This document shows, one piece after another, positions 40,725 through 51,243 of a DNA stretch of 64,000 nt (positions are counted from its first letter, which is position 1; each line of letters starts with the position of its first letter). The position numbers and the translations under genes were made by a program. The notes under the pieces were generated by a model that saw only the letters and a list, made by a program, of their open reading frames with translations, searched no databases and was not told the DNA's origin. The stretch is from Pseudoscleropodium purum (lineage: Eukaryota; Streptophyta; Bryopsida; Hypnales; Brachytheciaceae): the NCBI GenBank assembly GCA_963969395.1, contig OZ017796.1, positions 5,582,501 through 5,646,500 of the forward strand. Direction: 5' to 3'.

Positions 40725-41025
40725 GAATTTCGTAAAAATGGCAATATTCCAAATGCCATTTTCACATCTTGCCATCTAGGACAAGTATACATTGCTAACA
40801 TTTAGGTCAATTTTAGATTTCAAAAACCTAGGACAAACATAGATATTAAACCAAGTAATCTAAAAATCTAAGATTGTTATATATTTTAGATATCTAGGAG
40901 GTTTGTAGATTTCAAAAATCTAATATTGTTATAGATTCCAATATAGAAAAAATACTTCAAACTACGCTATTTGAACTACTAAAATCGCCAATTTAATGGA
41001 ATGTCACCATTTTAAGGAAATTTTC
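40725..41025. mobile_element. MITE-like element A (about 300 bp)
   Basis: The ends are inverted repeats: gaatttcgtaaaaatggcaa and onward to tattcc at 40725-40750, and ggaatgtcaccattttaagg through aaattttc at 40998-41025. The TIR consensus (tttcgttaaaatggc..attcc) is shared with elements at 57285-57459 and 61482-61632. The AT-rich interior has repeated tagatttcaaaaa strings. No coding capacity. Target duplication not resolved. Confidence 0.6.
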
Positions 41026-41343
41026 CTTTTATCCATTATTCATTCTTTATAGCATATACTAAACGCAACCTTACAAATTCACCCAAATTAATCTTGGCGT
41101 CAAGGCAAGCATATTTACTATCTAGTGAAAAGAAGCTACCACACCTCCTTGTTCCTCCATTTCTTCCTTCCCCCAACCATTGATTTTTTACAATCGTTGA
41201 TTTATTTATTTTAAAAATCTATCCTTCCTTGATGCCATTCATCTTGGATATGGATATGGTACATATATGTGTACATAATATAAATATAGATATTTGATAC
41301 GGATATGAATATGGGACATGACGTACAAATATGGATAAAAAAA

Positions 41344-41348
41344 TATGT
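41344..41348. repeat. Target-site duplication TATGT (left)
   Basis: TATGT directly abuts the left LTR and is repeated exactly at 47395-47399 after the right LTR. Five base pairs is the expected duplication for a Ty3/gypsy integrase. Confidence 0.9.
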
Positions 41349-41647
41349 TGTCAGGATCTGCGAACCTTGGTCATTGCTCCTCTCGCTTCCTACTGTCAAA
41401 CCTAATCAATTGCTAAACAAAGCATTCCCAATACATAACTCAGTTAGCTTCCAATACTACTGTGAGATATTCCCAATTTGCAAGAATCTATTACAAAGTC
41501 ACGCAATTGTTCACAAGATCAACTTCGTATCATTATAGAAATGTTGCGTGAGGAACAACCCTCCTCACGTGGGATTTAAGGAAGACGAAGGAGCTAACCG
41601 TTTAGGTAACCATTACTTGGTAGGAACACACTAGTGTGTTCATAACA
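41349..41647 (-). repeat. 3' LTR
   Basis: 299 bp, beginning TGTTATGAACAC and ending CCTGACA in the element's sense, i.e. TG...CA ends. It contains an 18-bp perfect palindrome centred on actagt (41624-41641) in U3. Confidence 0.95.
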
Positions 41648-41662
41648 TTACCCCCCTTTTAA
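41648..41662 (-). other. Polypurine tract
   Basis: Sense-strand ttaaaaggggggtaa lies immediately upstream of the 3' LTR. It is the plus-strand primer expected at this place in an LTR retrotransposon. Confidence 0.85.
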
Positions 41663-44600
41663 CGTCCATGTTGGTCCTCTAGTTTAGGCGCATTAGGATG
41701 GAGCGTATGAAAATTGGTGACGGTGTCAGGCGCGTTTTCCAAATGTTCAACAGGTTCCCAAGAATTCTCTTCAGGTCCATAGCCCTCCCATGCCACCAGA
41801 TATTGGAGTTTTTTCCATCTTCCGAAAAAATGAGAGTCTAGTACTTTGTGTACCTCCCATTCCACATCGCCATCAGGAGTAAGAATAGGTGGAGGTGGTG
41901 TACATTGGCGTCTTGGAATGGTGTCCTTGCGGTATTTCTCAAGTAGGGATATGTGAAACACATTGTGGATCTGTAACGTTGTTGGAAGATGTAACCGGTA
42001 AACCACATCAGAAATTTTAGTTAATACTTTGAATGGGCCTAAAAATTTTGGAGACAATTTTTTCGATGGGGCCGTTGTTGCAATGTTCTCATGGCGAAGA
42101 AGTACCTTGTCTCCCACTTGAAAGGTTGGTTGAAGTTTGATTCCACGGTCATAGTTGTTTTTTGCTTGTTCTCCTGCAAGTTTAATCATTGCTTTTATCT
42201 CCTCATGGACTTCTTGTAGGTGCCTAACCCGGTCCTCCGCTGCTGGGACCGTACTCGTTGTTGGGGTCGAAAATGATAGTGATGGGTGGTACCCATAAGT
42301 AGCGTAGAACGGGGAAAATCCTGTTGAAGAATGACATGCATTATTATATGAAAATTCAGCTAAGGGAAGAAGTTCGAACCAATCATCTTGGCGTCTCGTC
42401 GTAAACATTCGTAGAAATTGCTCCAGCACTTGATTGACCCTCTCCGTTTGCCCGTCCCCTTGAGGATGAAAAGCTGTTGTTAGAGATGGTTGAATTCGAA
42501 GTAGCTGAGATAACCTTCGCATAAATTTAGAGACGAATACCGATCCTCGGTCTGAGATTACTTGGTCAGGGGTGCCATGGTGCTTCCATATGTGCTGCAA
42601 ATATAATGAAGCTGTTTCATTTGAATCTATTGTTTCCCTCGTGGCTATAAAGTGAGCTAGTTTGGTGTTTCGGTCGACCACCACCATAATGGAATCATAA
42701 CCATTGCTTCGTGGTAACTTAACAACAAAATCTGTGGATATTCGTTTCCATGGTGCTTGATCGGCAGGAATTGGTTGCATAAGGCCATATTTTGCATGGT
42801 GGATGGGTTTCGACCGTTGACATAAGTCACAGCCGTCTACATAACGGTGGACATAACGACGAAGAGTAGGCCAATAGAAAGATCTCGATACCAAATCCAA
42901 TGTCTTTGCTCTCCCCTGATGCCCATCGGCAGGGGCATCGTGTCTAGATCGTAAAATTTGTCGCTTAAGTTCTACGTCATCAGGCACATATATTTTATCA
43001 TCGAAACGAAGAATGCCTTCACTTAGATTATATCCGTGAAGTCGATGGCAGATGTCTAGTGGTTGCTTATGAAGATTTCCTTTGAAAAAAGACATTATTG
43101 ATTGTAAGGTGATGTCTTCTTTAATGGAGGACTTTACGTATTCAATAATGCGAGAGTCGGCCCAAACCGGTTCAGAAGACTGTAGTGCCGCCAAACGTAA
43201 GAAAGGTCGATTTTCTTGATTCTGTCCCTGGGTAACATCCGTTCTTCTTGAAAGAGCGTTCGCCCTTCCATTGAGTGATCCTGGTCTATGTTGGATCTCA
43301 AAATTAAATGTTGATAGAAACTCCGACCATCGAGCTTGCCGACGGTTTAGTTGCTTAGTTGAGAGAAAATACTCTAGATTTTTATGATCAGAGATAACCC
43401 TTACTTCGTGAGGAGATCCTTCCAAATAAACTCGCCAGTCTTGAAACGCTTGCACCACACTTAACAATTCCTTGTCGTATATGTCATAGTTTTGTTCGGT
43501 AGGGGACATCTTGGAGCTTTGGTATGCACAAGGGTGCAAGAATCCATCATGTCCTTCTTGTGAAAGTATGGCGCCTGTTGCAAAGTCAGAAGCATCGGTT
43601 TTTACAATGAACGGGTGGTCAAAGTTAGGATGAATTAGCACCGGGGATTTAGAAAATCTAGATCGGAGCTCCCTAAATGCTTGATCCGTTAATAATGTCC
43701 ATTCAAATTTTTTGTCCTTTTTCGTCAAGGTTGTAAGGGGCACCACAATTTTGGAATAATCAGGAATAAACCGGCGATAAAAATTAGCGAAGCCAAGGAA
43801 TGCTTGGATATCCTTTACCGTTTTTGGAGTAGGCCAGTCTTTAATGGTTTGTACTTTATCTTGACACATCGCCAATCCTTGGGCCGAGACGATCATCCCC
43901 AAGAACTTGACCGATTTGCAATGAAATTGGCAATTTGACTCTTTAGCGTATAAGCCATGTTTTTGTAAGCGTTGGAGGACATCGCGCACGACTTGTCAAT
44001 GCTCTTCTATATTCGTTGAAAAGATGAGGATGTCATCCAAGTATATAACTACCGAAATGTCGAGAAGATCACCAGAAATTTCCTGCATGTGAGATTGAAA
44101 CTGGGCCGGTGCATTTGTCAATCTAAACGGCATAACTAAATATTCAAATAAACCATAGCGAGTTTTAAAAGCAGTTTTAAATTCGTGGCCCAATGCCATA
44201 CGCACTCGGTGGTACGCTTGTCGTATATCAAGTTTTGTAAAAAATTTAGCCCCCACCAATCTATCAGTAAGCTCTGGGATAAGAGGCAAGGGATATCTAT
44301 TTCGTACTGTGACTTTGTTAAGATTACGGTAGTCAATACATACTCTGATGGAACCGTCCTTTTTCCGAGCAAAAACTATAGGTGCAGAAACTGGAGATTT
44401 TGATTGGCGGATCCATCCTTTACCCAAATTTTCATCCAAATATTTTCGTAATTCTTCCAATTCTTTTGGAGACATGGGTCTCAAACCGGTGTTCTTAGGT
44501 TCTTGTCCCTCCTTGAATTCGATCTTCATGTCTGATGAGCTGTGGACAGGTAATTCATTCGAAGCTTCTTCGCTGAACACTCCCCATAAATCGTTGTATT

Positions 44601-45666
44601 CCGGAGGCAATGAAGTCTCCTTGGTATCCATGTGCTCAGATATTTCTAGCGCATAAATTTCCGCATCTTTAGTAGATAATCTGAAAGCTGCTGGTGACAC
44701 AAAAGCATGACGCGGGGCGACCATTTCAAATGGAGTGGCCCTTATATCAGAACCCCCCCCTATGATTGGAGCCACCGAGCCCCTCGCAGTGACCTCGCAA
44801 CTTGCTGGTCCTGCAATAACCCCACAACCCGCTGGTCCCACCCCGGGCTCCTTCTTCGTAGCAACGTTGGAGGTGACCGCTCCCACCCCTTATACTGTCC
44901 TCACCGCATCGAAGGTCCTTGCCTGCACCACGGCCTAGGTACAGGGAGTCGCTGGAACCTACTCCGGACTTGTAGCCGTGAGCTTGCTCCGCATCACCTA
45001 GCAGCATCCCCCCAGGTTAATCGTGTTGCCTTGTTGCTGTGGTTGCTTGGTCTTCTTAGGTCCCTTGCAATTTTTCTGGCAATATGGAGACTCAAAAATC
45101 ATACAACATTGAGACCATCGTATCATGGGATCATGGTGACTAAGCCAAGGAATCCCAAGGATACAGGAATATCGACCTGTGTTGGTTATGTCGGCTACCA
45201 GCGTTTCGTAATGATCTCCAATTTTAACTTCAATAATTGCTTCCTGCGTGATGAGACCAGAGTTGATAACTCTACCGTCAATCACCCGCACCTCTCGGGG
45301 AATCCTTTTGGGTTTCACTTTGGCATTACACAATTGCGCAAAGTTGGGATGTATGAAAACCCCAGTGGCACCTGAATCAACCAGCATAACAGCCGCTACC
45401 GAATTCACCTCAGTTTCCAAGGTCAAATGAGCCTCTGCATCAACAGTTGCACGAAGATAAAGTAGACCCAATTCAGTTGTAGGACTTCCTCCATGTAGGT
45501 TACTCTCTTGTGAGTTGACTGTGTCAACTTGAAGACTATGACAATCCCCTTTCTCCCACTCTATCTGTGAGCATCCAAATTCTCCTTCAATTAATCTTTC
45601 CTTTGGCATGGTTGCCACGGCACTTTGATAGGTGCCCGGGTACTGAAGTAATTGGTTCAGTCCCGG
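41659..45666 (-). pseudogene. pol: pol: protease, reverse transcriptase, RNase H, integrase, chromodomain (interrupted)
   Basis: One frame carries all domains. Protease LVDSGATG is at about 45378, and RT with YLDDILIF ends near 44010. RNase H begins TDASDFATGAIL (about 43590) and holds the DHKNLEYFL motif. Integrase has an HHCC zinc finger ending CDLCQ (about 42825), the catalytic Asp pair (STDFVVKLP, VISDRGS) and the Glu (GQTERVNQVLE). A C-terminal chromodomain (LVAWEGYGPEENSWEP) lies near 41720-41870. The frame is broken by TAG 44998-45000, TAG 44959-44961, TAG 44935-44937, TAA 44890-44892 and TGA 43996-43998 (just after the RT active site). The frame is -1 relative to gag and is entered without an obvious start, supporting frameshift expression. 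It cannot make full-length Pol. Confidence 0.93.
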
Positions 45667-45681
45667 GCTCCCCCTTTTCCC
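45634..45681 (-). promoter_or_regulatory. Putative -1 programmed ribosomal frameshift signal at the gag/pol junction
   Basis: The gag zero frame reads tcG GGA AAA ggg, so GGGAAAA (45681-45675) is a canonical X XXY YYZ slippery heptamer. A 6-nt spacer (45674-45669) follows. Then comes a hairpin: 45668-45656 pairs with 45647-45634 (GCCCGGG + ACTGAA with TTCAGT + CCCGGGC, one bulged A at 45641, 8-nt loop). The gag TGA (45659-45657) is inside the stem. Slipping by -1 leads directly into the open pol frame. All elements are seen in the sequence; frameshifting itself is inferred. Confidence 0.75.
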
Positions 45682-46745
45682 GAGGTCAATCCATCAGTAG
45701 CAGCAAGTGACAAAGGTTTGGATGGATTTGTGGGGCATTTAGCCCGCACGTGTCCCACCTCTCCACATCCCCAACAGCGGCCTTGGCGTTGATACTCTGA
45801 GCGCTTGATCGCTGTCTTCGCTAAAGCAGTGGTCACTCGTAAGGCCCCAAGTTCCATTGGAACCGGTCCTGACGTGTTCGAAGAGGGCTGGAATTTCCCC
45901 ACCACGTCTCGTGAAGTAGTAGCAGGAGATCGTACCGCAAAAGAATCTGGTTGTTGTCGTCGATTTTGACGTCTGCCCCACAACCGCTCATCGATTCGAG
46001 AGGCCATAGCCATCCACTCGTGAAGCCGTTGTGGTTGCGTCTCTGCGATAGCTATAGAATCTAAAATTTCGTCTTTGAGATCGCTTCTAAATCGGGCAAC
46101 CAAACTGGCTTCATTCCAATCAATTTGCGCCGCATATTCATTGAATGACGATATGTATGCCGCCGCGGAGCCTGTTTGTCGAAGCCGCCCAAGTCGATCT
46201 TCCGCGTTGCCTCTCCGATCAAGGTCCCCATAGACGGAAATAACGGATTCTCTAAAAGCACTATAATTGGTTAATAACTCATGTTCACGCTCTTCATTGA
46301 GGGCTTGAAGCAACGGCATGGCCCAATTTTGCGCAGCACCCGTCATGTAGGAAAGAGCGTAAGCTACTTTGTCTGCATCTGAGTTGTATGTTCGTGGCTT
46401 ACCTCGAAACACAAGCCTCAATTGTGCAAACCACCGGTAGATCTCATTTCCTTTTTTCCCTGAAAACTTCTCAGGGTCGGCCACCTTTGATTCCTTGTCA
46501 CGAGATTCAAACTCCCTGGTTCCTTACACTCCACTTTGGACTTGATTGTCCAGCCTGCTGCTTTCAGAGGAAGACGGTTGCTGAGGTACCACGGCGGCGC
46601 GATCCGAGATCTGCTGGACGATATGCGGAATTGCCGCCTGGAAGACATTTTGGATTTGCTGTTGTATAAAGGCTGCCAAATCAGGACCAGCCCCCTCTGG
46701 CACTGCAAGTCCAGCCCCTTCCCCTGCAATCCCACTTCGATCCAT
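45657..46745 (-). pseudogene. gag: gag: retrotransposon capsid/nucleocapsid (one in-frame stop)
   Basis: The frame starts at ATG 46745 (MDRSGIAGEG) and ends at TGA 45657-45659, about 362 codons. It has a Gln-rich N-terminal segment, a retrotransposon capsid-like region (FSGKKGNEIYRWFAQL onward), and a CCHC zinc knuckle, CWGCGEVGHVRAKC, near the C-terminus that binds RNA. A TAA at 46524-46526 (about codon 74) interrupts it in this copy. The downstream 275-codon part stays open, though without a nearby good ATG. Pol follows in the -1 frame with a slippery site 16-22 nt before the stop. Confidence 0.9.
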
Positions 46746-47084
46746 GCTCGTTTGGATCTACAGAATCGGCGCCGGCTACCCTCGCGTGCTCCTCCGAGGA
46801 AAATCCTTCATTTGATGTAATCTCCTCCAGGTGCGCTGGGTCGGCGCAGTCCGGCGAATTTTCAGGTCGGCGCAGCGCACTTCCAGTTCGGCGACGGGCC
46901 GGCGCTCCGACTTCTCCGCATGCAGGCGCCTCGATCTCCCCGCACGCAGACGCTCCGACCCTTCTACATGCATGTAGGCACCCGGATCAATGTGCGGAAC
47001 TCATGATCCCCACCCAGATGCAGCACTTCTTCGAAACCTACAACAGTCGGCGGGTTCGGGATCAAGGAGCCATGACAGGCCGCG
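46746..47084 (-). other. Retrotransposon untranslated leader, GC-rich
   Basis: Between the primer site and gag lies about 340 bp. Its 46770-46985 part is much more GC-rich than anything nearby, with repeated ggcgc and cgacc strings. A strongly folded leader with packaging or priming roles is plausible. Chance frames through it show no family resemblance. Confidence 0.5.
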
Positions 47085-47095
47085 ACGCAACATTT
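47085..47095 (-). other. Self-complementary primer-binding site
   Basis: Sense AAATGTTGCGT abuts the 5' LTR with no gap. It does not match the initiator-tRNA primer site common in plant elements (TGGTATCAGAGC). Its exact 11-nt complement, ACGCAACATTT, lies within the LTR at 47296-47286, 30 nt downstream of a TATA-like TTAAAT (47326-47321), which is where the transcript should start. This is the arrangement of Tf1-type self-priming elements. Confidence 0.8.
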
Positions 47096-47394
47096 TGTCA
47101 GGATCTGCGAACCTTGGTCATCGCTCCTCTCGCTTCCTACTGTCAAACCTAATCAATTGCTAAACAAAGCATTCCCAATACATAACTCAGTTAGCTTCCA
47201 ATACCACTGTGAGATATTCCCAATCCGCAAGAATCTATTACAAAGTCACGCAATTGTTCACAAGATCAACTTCGTATCATTATAGAAATGTTGCGTGAGG
47301 AACAACCCTCCTCACGTGGGATTTAAGGAAGACGAAGGAGCTAACCGTTTAGGTAACCGTTACTTGGTAGGAACACACTAGTGTGTTCATAACA
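47096..47394 (-). repeat. 5' LTR with promoter
   Basis: 299 bp, identical in ends to the 3' LTR. Sense order: an 18-bp palindrome (47388-47371), TATA-like TTAAAT (47326-47321), a CACGTG G-box core between TATA and start, and a predicted transcription start at 47296 (ACGCAACATTT). Promoter features are inferred from position. Confidence 0.9.
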
Positions 47395-50300
47395 TATGTA
47401 TATATGGGATACAAGATACAAGATATATCCCATATCAATTGCTAGTCCTACCCCTACCTGAAAATTATAAAGGGGTGGGAGGGTAAAATAAATTAAAAAA
47501 TGAAATGGGGGGGGTATGAGGGGAGGTAGTAAAATGAAAAACAAAATTGGAAAATTTAGTACATAGTTTCACACCATCCATTCAAATAACAAGGTGAACT
47601 ACCTTGTTGTTCACTAGCCCCCTTGATCAAGAAGAACCAATGTCTACTTCAAAGTTAGCCAATGGAATTGGGTAAAAAACTTGTTGCAATTTGAAAACAT
47701 TAACTAATTATTGGTGAAAAAATCTACAAAATTTTTATTTTCAGTAAAAAATAGAGAAAATAATGAGACTCTGAACATGAAAAACTTGTTCAATTAGGGA
47801 ATGGAAAGAAAATAGTTGGTAAAATTCAAAAAACTTCTAGAACATTGTTCTACCATATACAAAGTAAACTAGTCTTTAATGGGCAAACCACCTACAAGGA
47901 GCACATGAAGAATGGCCCATTAGAGTCTAACATCAAACCATGACAAAAAAAATTTAATAGATGAGATTTAACTACATTAGGTTGGTTAGTGACCAAAATT
48001 AATGCCTTGGGTGATGGTAGTGGAGTTATTAGTGACTCCATTAGGAACTTTTTGTCTTTTTAATGTAAATTTGTCACAAGAAGTAATTCTTTTTATTCCT
48101 TTATGTTGTGACCATGTTAGGAAATGTTGTAGTCATGTTGGGAAATATTGTGACTCCTTTGGGTGGTAAGATGACCATTATGGATACACTTTTTGTTGAT
48201 TTTGGGGTAATCTAAAGACTTTTTTGGATCAATTGGGCAACACACTTCAAAAATTCATAACAAAATCATACGATACTTTGTCAAAAAAATAAAATTTCAA
48301 TTGCTCTCTTTATTTCTCACATTTGTCTTTGTATTTGAAAAAATCTGAATTTTTTTCCCTAATAGCAACAGGGTAAACCACTCGTTCTGACTGTCATAGG
48401 CTGCTTCACCTGAAGCTTATACCGGTAATAACAATATCAATTAGTTTCTATGGCTCTGGCTGTCTAAATATATTCAACGTCTTAATCCTCAATCCTGTCT
48501 TCCTCGCACTTGAAGCTCCATTCACGCTGCTTCCGCCATGGATGGCGATGCAGATGCTGCTCCTCGTGATTTCACTCCGACCTCTCCTTCCTCTCGCCTT
48601 TAATGCGTGCTCCGAGTGTCTCTGACGTTGCTGCTTCGTTCCGCGGCTTCGCACCAAGCAGCTGCTGTAGTGGCAGAGCGAATCAGACGTAAATCTGACG
48701 CGAGTTTGCATCGGAATTGAGCGAGCTAATGAGTGCGGTTATTTGGTTACGATTAAGGTGGACTCCGTTTTGTGAAGTTTTGGTTCTGGTACGTGAAGCG
48801 CCACAGTGATTTGTTAAGAGCCTTGGATACTTCGGTAAGATTGGTGTAGAAACCCTAAATCTGCCGATGAAGGTGATTGGAAGGGTGTAGAGGGCGGAAT
48901 TGGTAGTTTGTGGCAGACGGTGAACGTAGAATTGCGTTCTCCTTCTCGTCGGTGGTTGACTTCTTGCTTCTCGGATTGCTGCCGGCTGTTGCTTTCTTCT
49001 CATTGTCTGTTCTATTGGTTTTGTTTTTGACAGTTATGTCTTGTTTTGGAAGTGTTCATGTGTCATTTTACATTGCTCTGATATTTGAGTTTCTTAGAGT
49101 TACGTAATGTTGACGAGCCTATGCGTCCTTTGACAATCGGGTTACCTGTTTTATGATGACAGGGATACTTGAATCAAACGGGCTAAGTGGCGACCTACAA
49201 TGTTCGGATCCAGCAGCTGTAAGTTCTCCTTCCTAGAGTTTGACTACACTATGAGAGCAGTCTTATTGAGTCTAGCTTGTAAGCGATGAATGGTCGTCTG
49301 TACTATTGATATGGTCGTTTCCGTTAGAGTGGTGTGTTTCAGAGCTCCAAAAATTGTGTGCGAATTGCTCTATAAACAAGGACTGGTATAGATCTCCAGT
49401 TTGTAGAAGTGTCAATTTTTCAAAGTTTAACAATTTCAACCAATATGACGATTGATGCATATGCACAATCAATTTAGAAAAAAATTTGGGATTGTAGGAA
49501 CAAAGAAGGTGGTCATAAACCTTTTATACTTGTCAAATTCTTTGCAATAGTTAGCACTTAAAACCCACAGGTTTATGACTTTGATTTATTAAAAAACACT
49601 CCAAAATTGTCATTTCTTGTGCAAAGAGCTACAATGAAAAAAAAACATACTTTTTTTTGCATATTCAATATAAGGATCTTGCATAAGACTCATATGATAG
49701 TGTGTGGAATTTTTTTTAGATTCTTTGACAATGTCGATCGTAAGATAGTATGGAGTAGCATTCAAATAGAAAAAACAATTTTTTTTAACCTAACAATTCT
49801 AGATTTTTAGACTTTGAATCGTCTTAACTTAAATTTTTTGCTTTACAAAGTTTTGGGGTTTATATCTTTATGGTGGAGAATTGAGTCGAGAATTTAAGAA
49901 TCAAAATAAAACATAAACAAGTTGATTTTTATCCTTTAAATAATTGTTAACTAGAAGTAAATACAAGATGAAAGAGAAAATTAAATTACGAATAGTTCTA
50001 AAATGGAATTGAATCAAGTCAATCATAATGGTGAGATTGTTGTAGCAAATAATCTACATGTAAATAGAACTTGTTTTAAAAATAAGAAGATGCCTTAATT
50101 GCCTGCAAAACAAGGTTCATTATAACTTTCAATTCCTAATCCAAATTGAATGAATCAAAGTTTTTCAAATTAGACATGGAATAATCAATAATGAAAATTT
50201 TTTGAATATAACTTTCTTGAATTTTTGAATTTTTTTTCCTAGAGTTGAGTATTTTGAGCACAAGAAGGCATACATTTTTTTTGCTATCAATGATTGAAAT

Positions 50301-51243
50301 AAAAATTACATTCCTAGAAAAAGAGTACATTTTTTTTTATCTTCAAAAGAAGTTTAAAAAAATTATTGTAGAATTTGACACTATAGGAACCTACCCAAAG
50401 TTGTTAAAATCACATTTTAGGGTTTTGAACCTTTAAGAATTTATTCTTATACTATTATAGAATGTAATAATGAAAGTACAAAGTAGGATTTGCATTAAAA
50501 ACTATAGATGGTTGTTATAAATGTCTTTTTTTTCATTAATTAGTATTGCATTATTAGATGATGTGTTAATAAGTTAATATTGCCTAAAATTTGCATTATT
50601 TTAGAGCCATTTTTATGTTTTGTTAAGCAAATTATAATAACTGATTATAATTCCTCCAAAATTATATGTCTTATTTATACAAAGCATTTTTTTCTTTCTT
50701 CAATTGATATATTATACAATTTATTTTCAAGCTTTTCAGTGAACTTCAGTAAATATATTGGATAAAATGCCCTTTTCAAAAGTTCATCATCCACTAGGTT
50801 AGGGTTTAAGAATTGGTTCGTCCATTCTCTAGGGTTAGAAGGATGGAGAAACGAGAACGTGATAATACGGAATTTGACATTCAAGAGATGCGCGTCTCCT
50901 GGGTATTGACTAGCTCCGGGTATTAGAGCAACCCTGACAAGAATGAGTAAGTTTGTGGCAGCCGCTCTTTGGGGCGAGTGATCTCGACCTTTAAATAGTG
51001 TTTCCCCAGAAGGGAAATTAGTTGCTTCGGTTCTGCATATTATGGATTTTGAACGAATCACAAGGCTAACGTTTTGTTGATTGCCTGCTTGATGTCATTT
51101 GTTTTGATTTGCACGTAAATGGGCATAAAATGATGCAACTTTTTCCGCAGGTGTCAATTCGCTTCTGTTTTTCTCAAGGTTTGTTTGTTGGGGAGAGGAT
51201 TTGGAGGTGTAGTGAGGGTAAGGGCTCGTGATTAGGGTTCGAC
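47395..51243. other. AT-rich intergenic DNA with a GC-richer island and the Cpn60 promoter
   Basis: 47395-47399 is the right-hand TATGT target duplication. 47400-48400 and 49260-50750 are AT-rich without genes. 48480-49230 is a GC-richer island containing one exon-like piece (see 49163-49218). 50760-51243 is GC-richer with a TATA-like tttaaatag near 50992 and probably holds the chaperonin promoter and 5' UTR. Confidence 0.45.
49163..49218 (+). other. Orphan exon-like segment
   Basis: A 56-nt open segment (reading ILESNGLSGDLQCSDPAA in one frame) is bounded by a good acceptor (gatgacag) and a good donor (gct/gtaagt). It sits in a GC-richer island. I could find no matching flanking coding exon: the nearby ATG frames at 48538 and 48604 do not join it in phase. 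It may be a noncoding 5' UTR exon of the chaperonin gene or a remnant of a truncated gene. Confidence 0.25.

Larger units (their letters stand above)
30535..41348. other. About 11 kb of AT-rich repeat-derived intergenic DNA
   Basis: No intact gene is recognisable. 30540-31160 is the moderate-GC flank of the Ca2+-ATPase pseudogene. From 31.2 kb the sequence is very AT-rich and built of diverged dispersed repeats: related blocks at 31780-32060 and 37870-38215, inverted arms at 32124-32475 and 34192-34558, direct repeats at 33766-34108 and 34590-34868, a decayed frame at 35.8-36.4 kb, a MITE at 40.7-41.0 kb, and degenerate ggatatgg-type simple sequence at 35478-35590 and 41248-41348. A GC-richer patch at about 33270-33565 has no recognisable content. 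Confidence 0.6.
41349..47394 (-). mobile_element. Complete Ty3/gypsy chromovirus-type LTR retrotransposon (6046 bp)
   Basis: Two 299-bp LTRs (41349-41647 and 47096-47394) differ at five positions, all transitions (about 1.7 percent), and are flanked by a TATGT target duplication. Read on the minus strand the order is 5' LTR, primer site, leader, gag, protease, reverse transcriptase, RNase H, integrase, chromodomain, polypurine tract, 3' LTR. The integrase-last order and C-terminal chromodomain place it in Ty3/gypsy chromoviruses. Self-priming and general sequence resemblance suggest the Tf1/Tcn1-like group known from fungi and mosses; that is inference. Coding regions contain at least six in-frame stops, so this copy is non-autonomous. 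It inserted into degenerate ggatatgg simple sequence. Confidence 0.97.
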
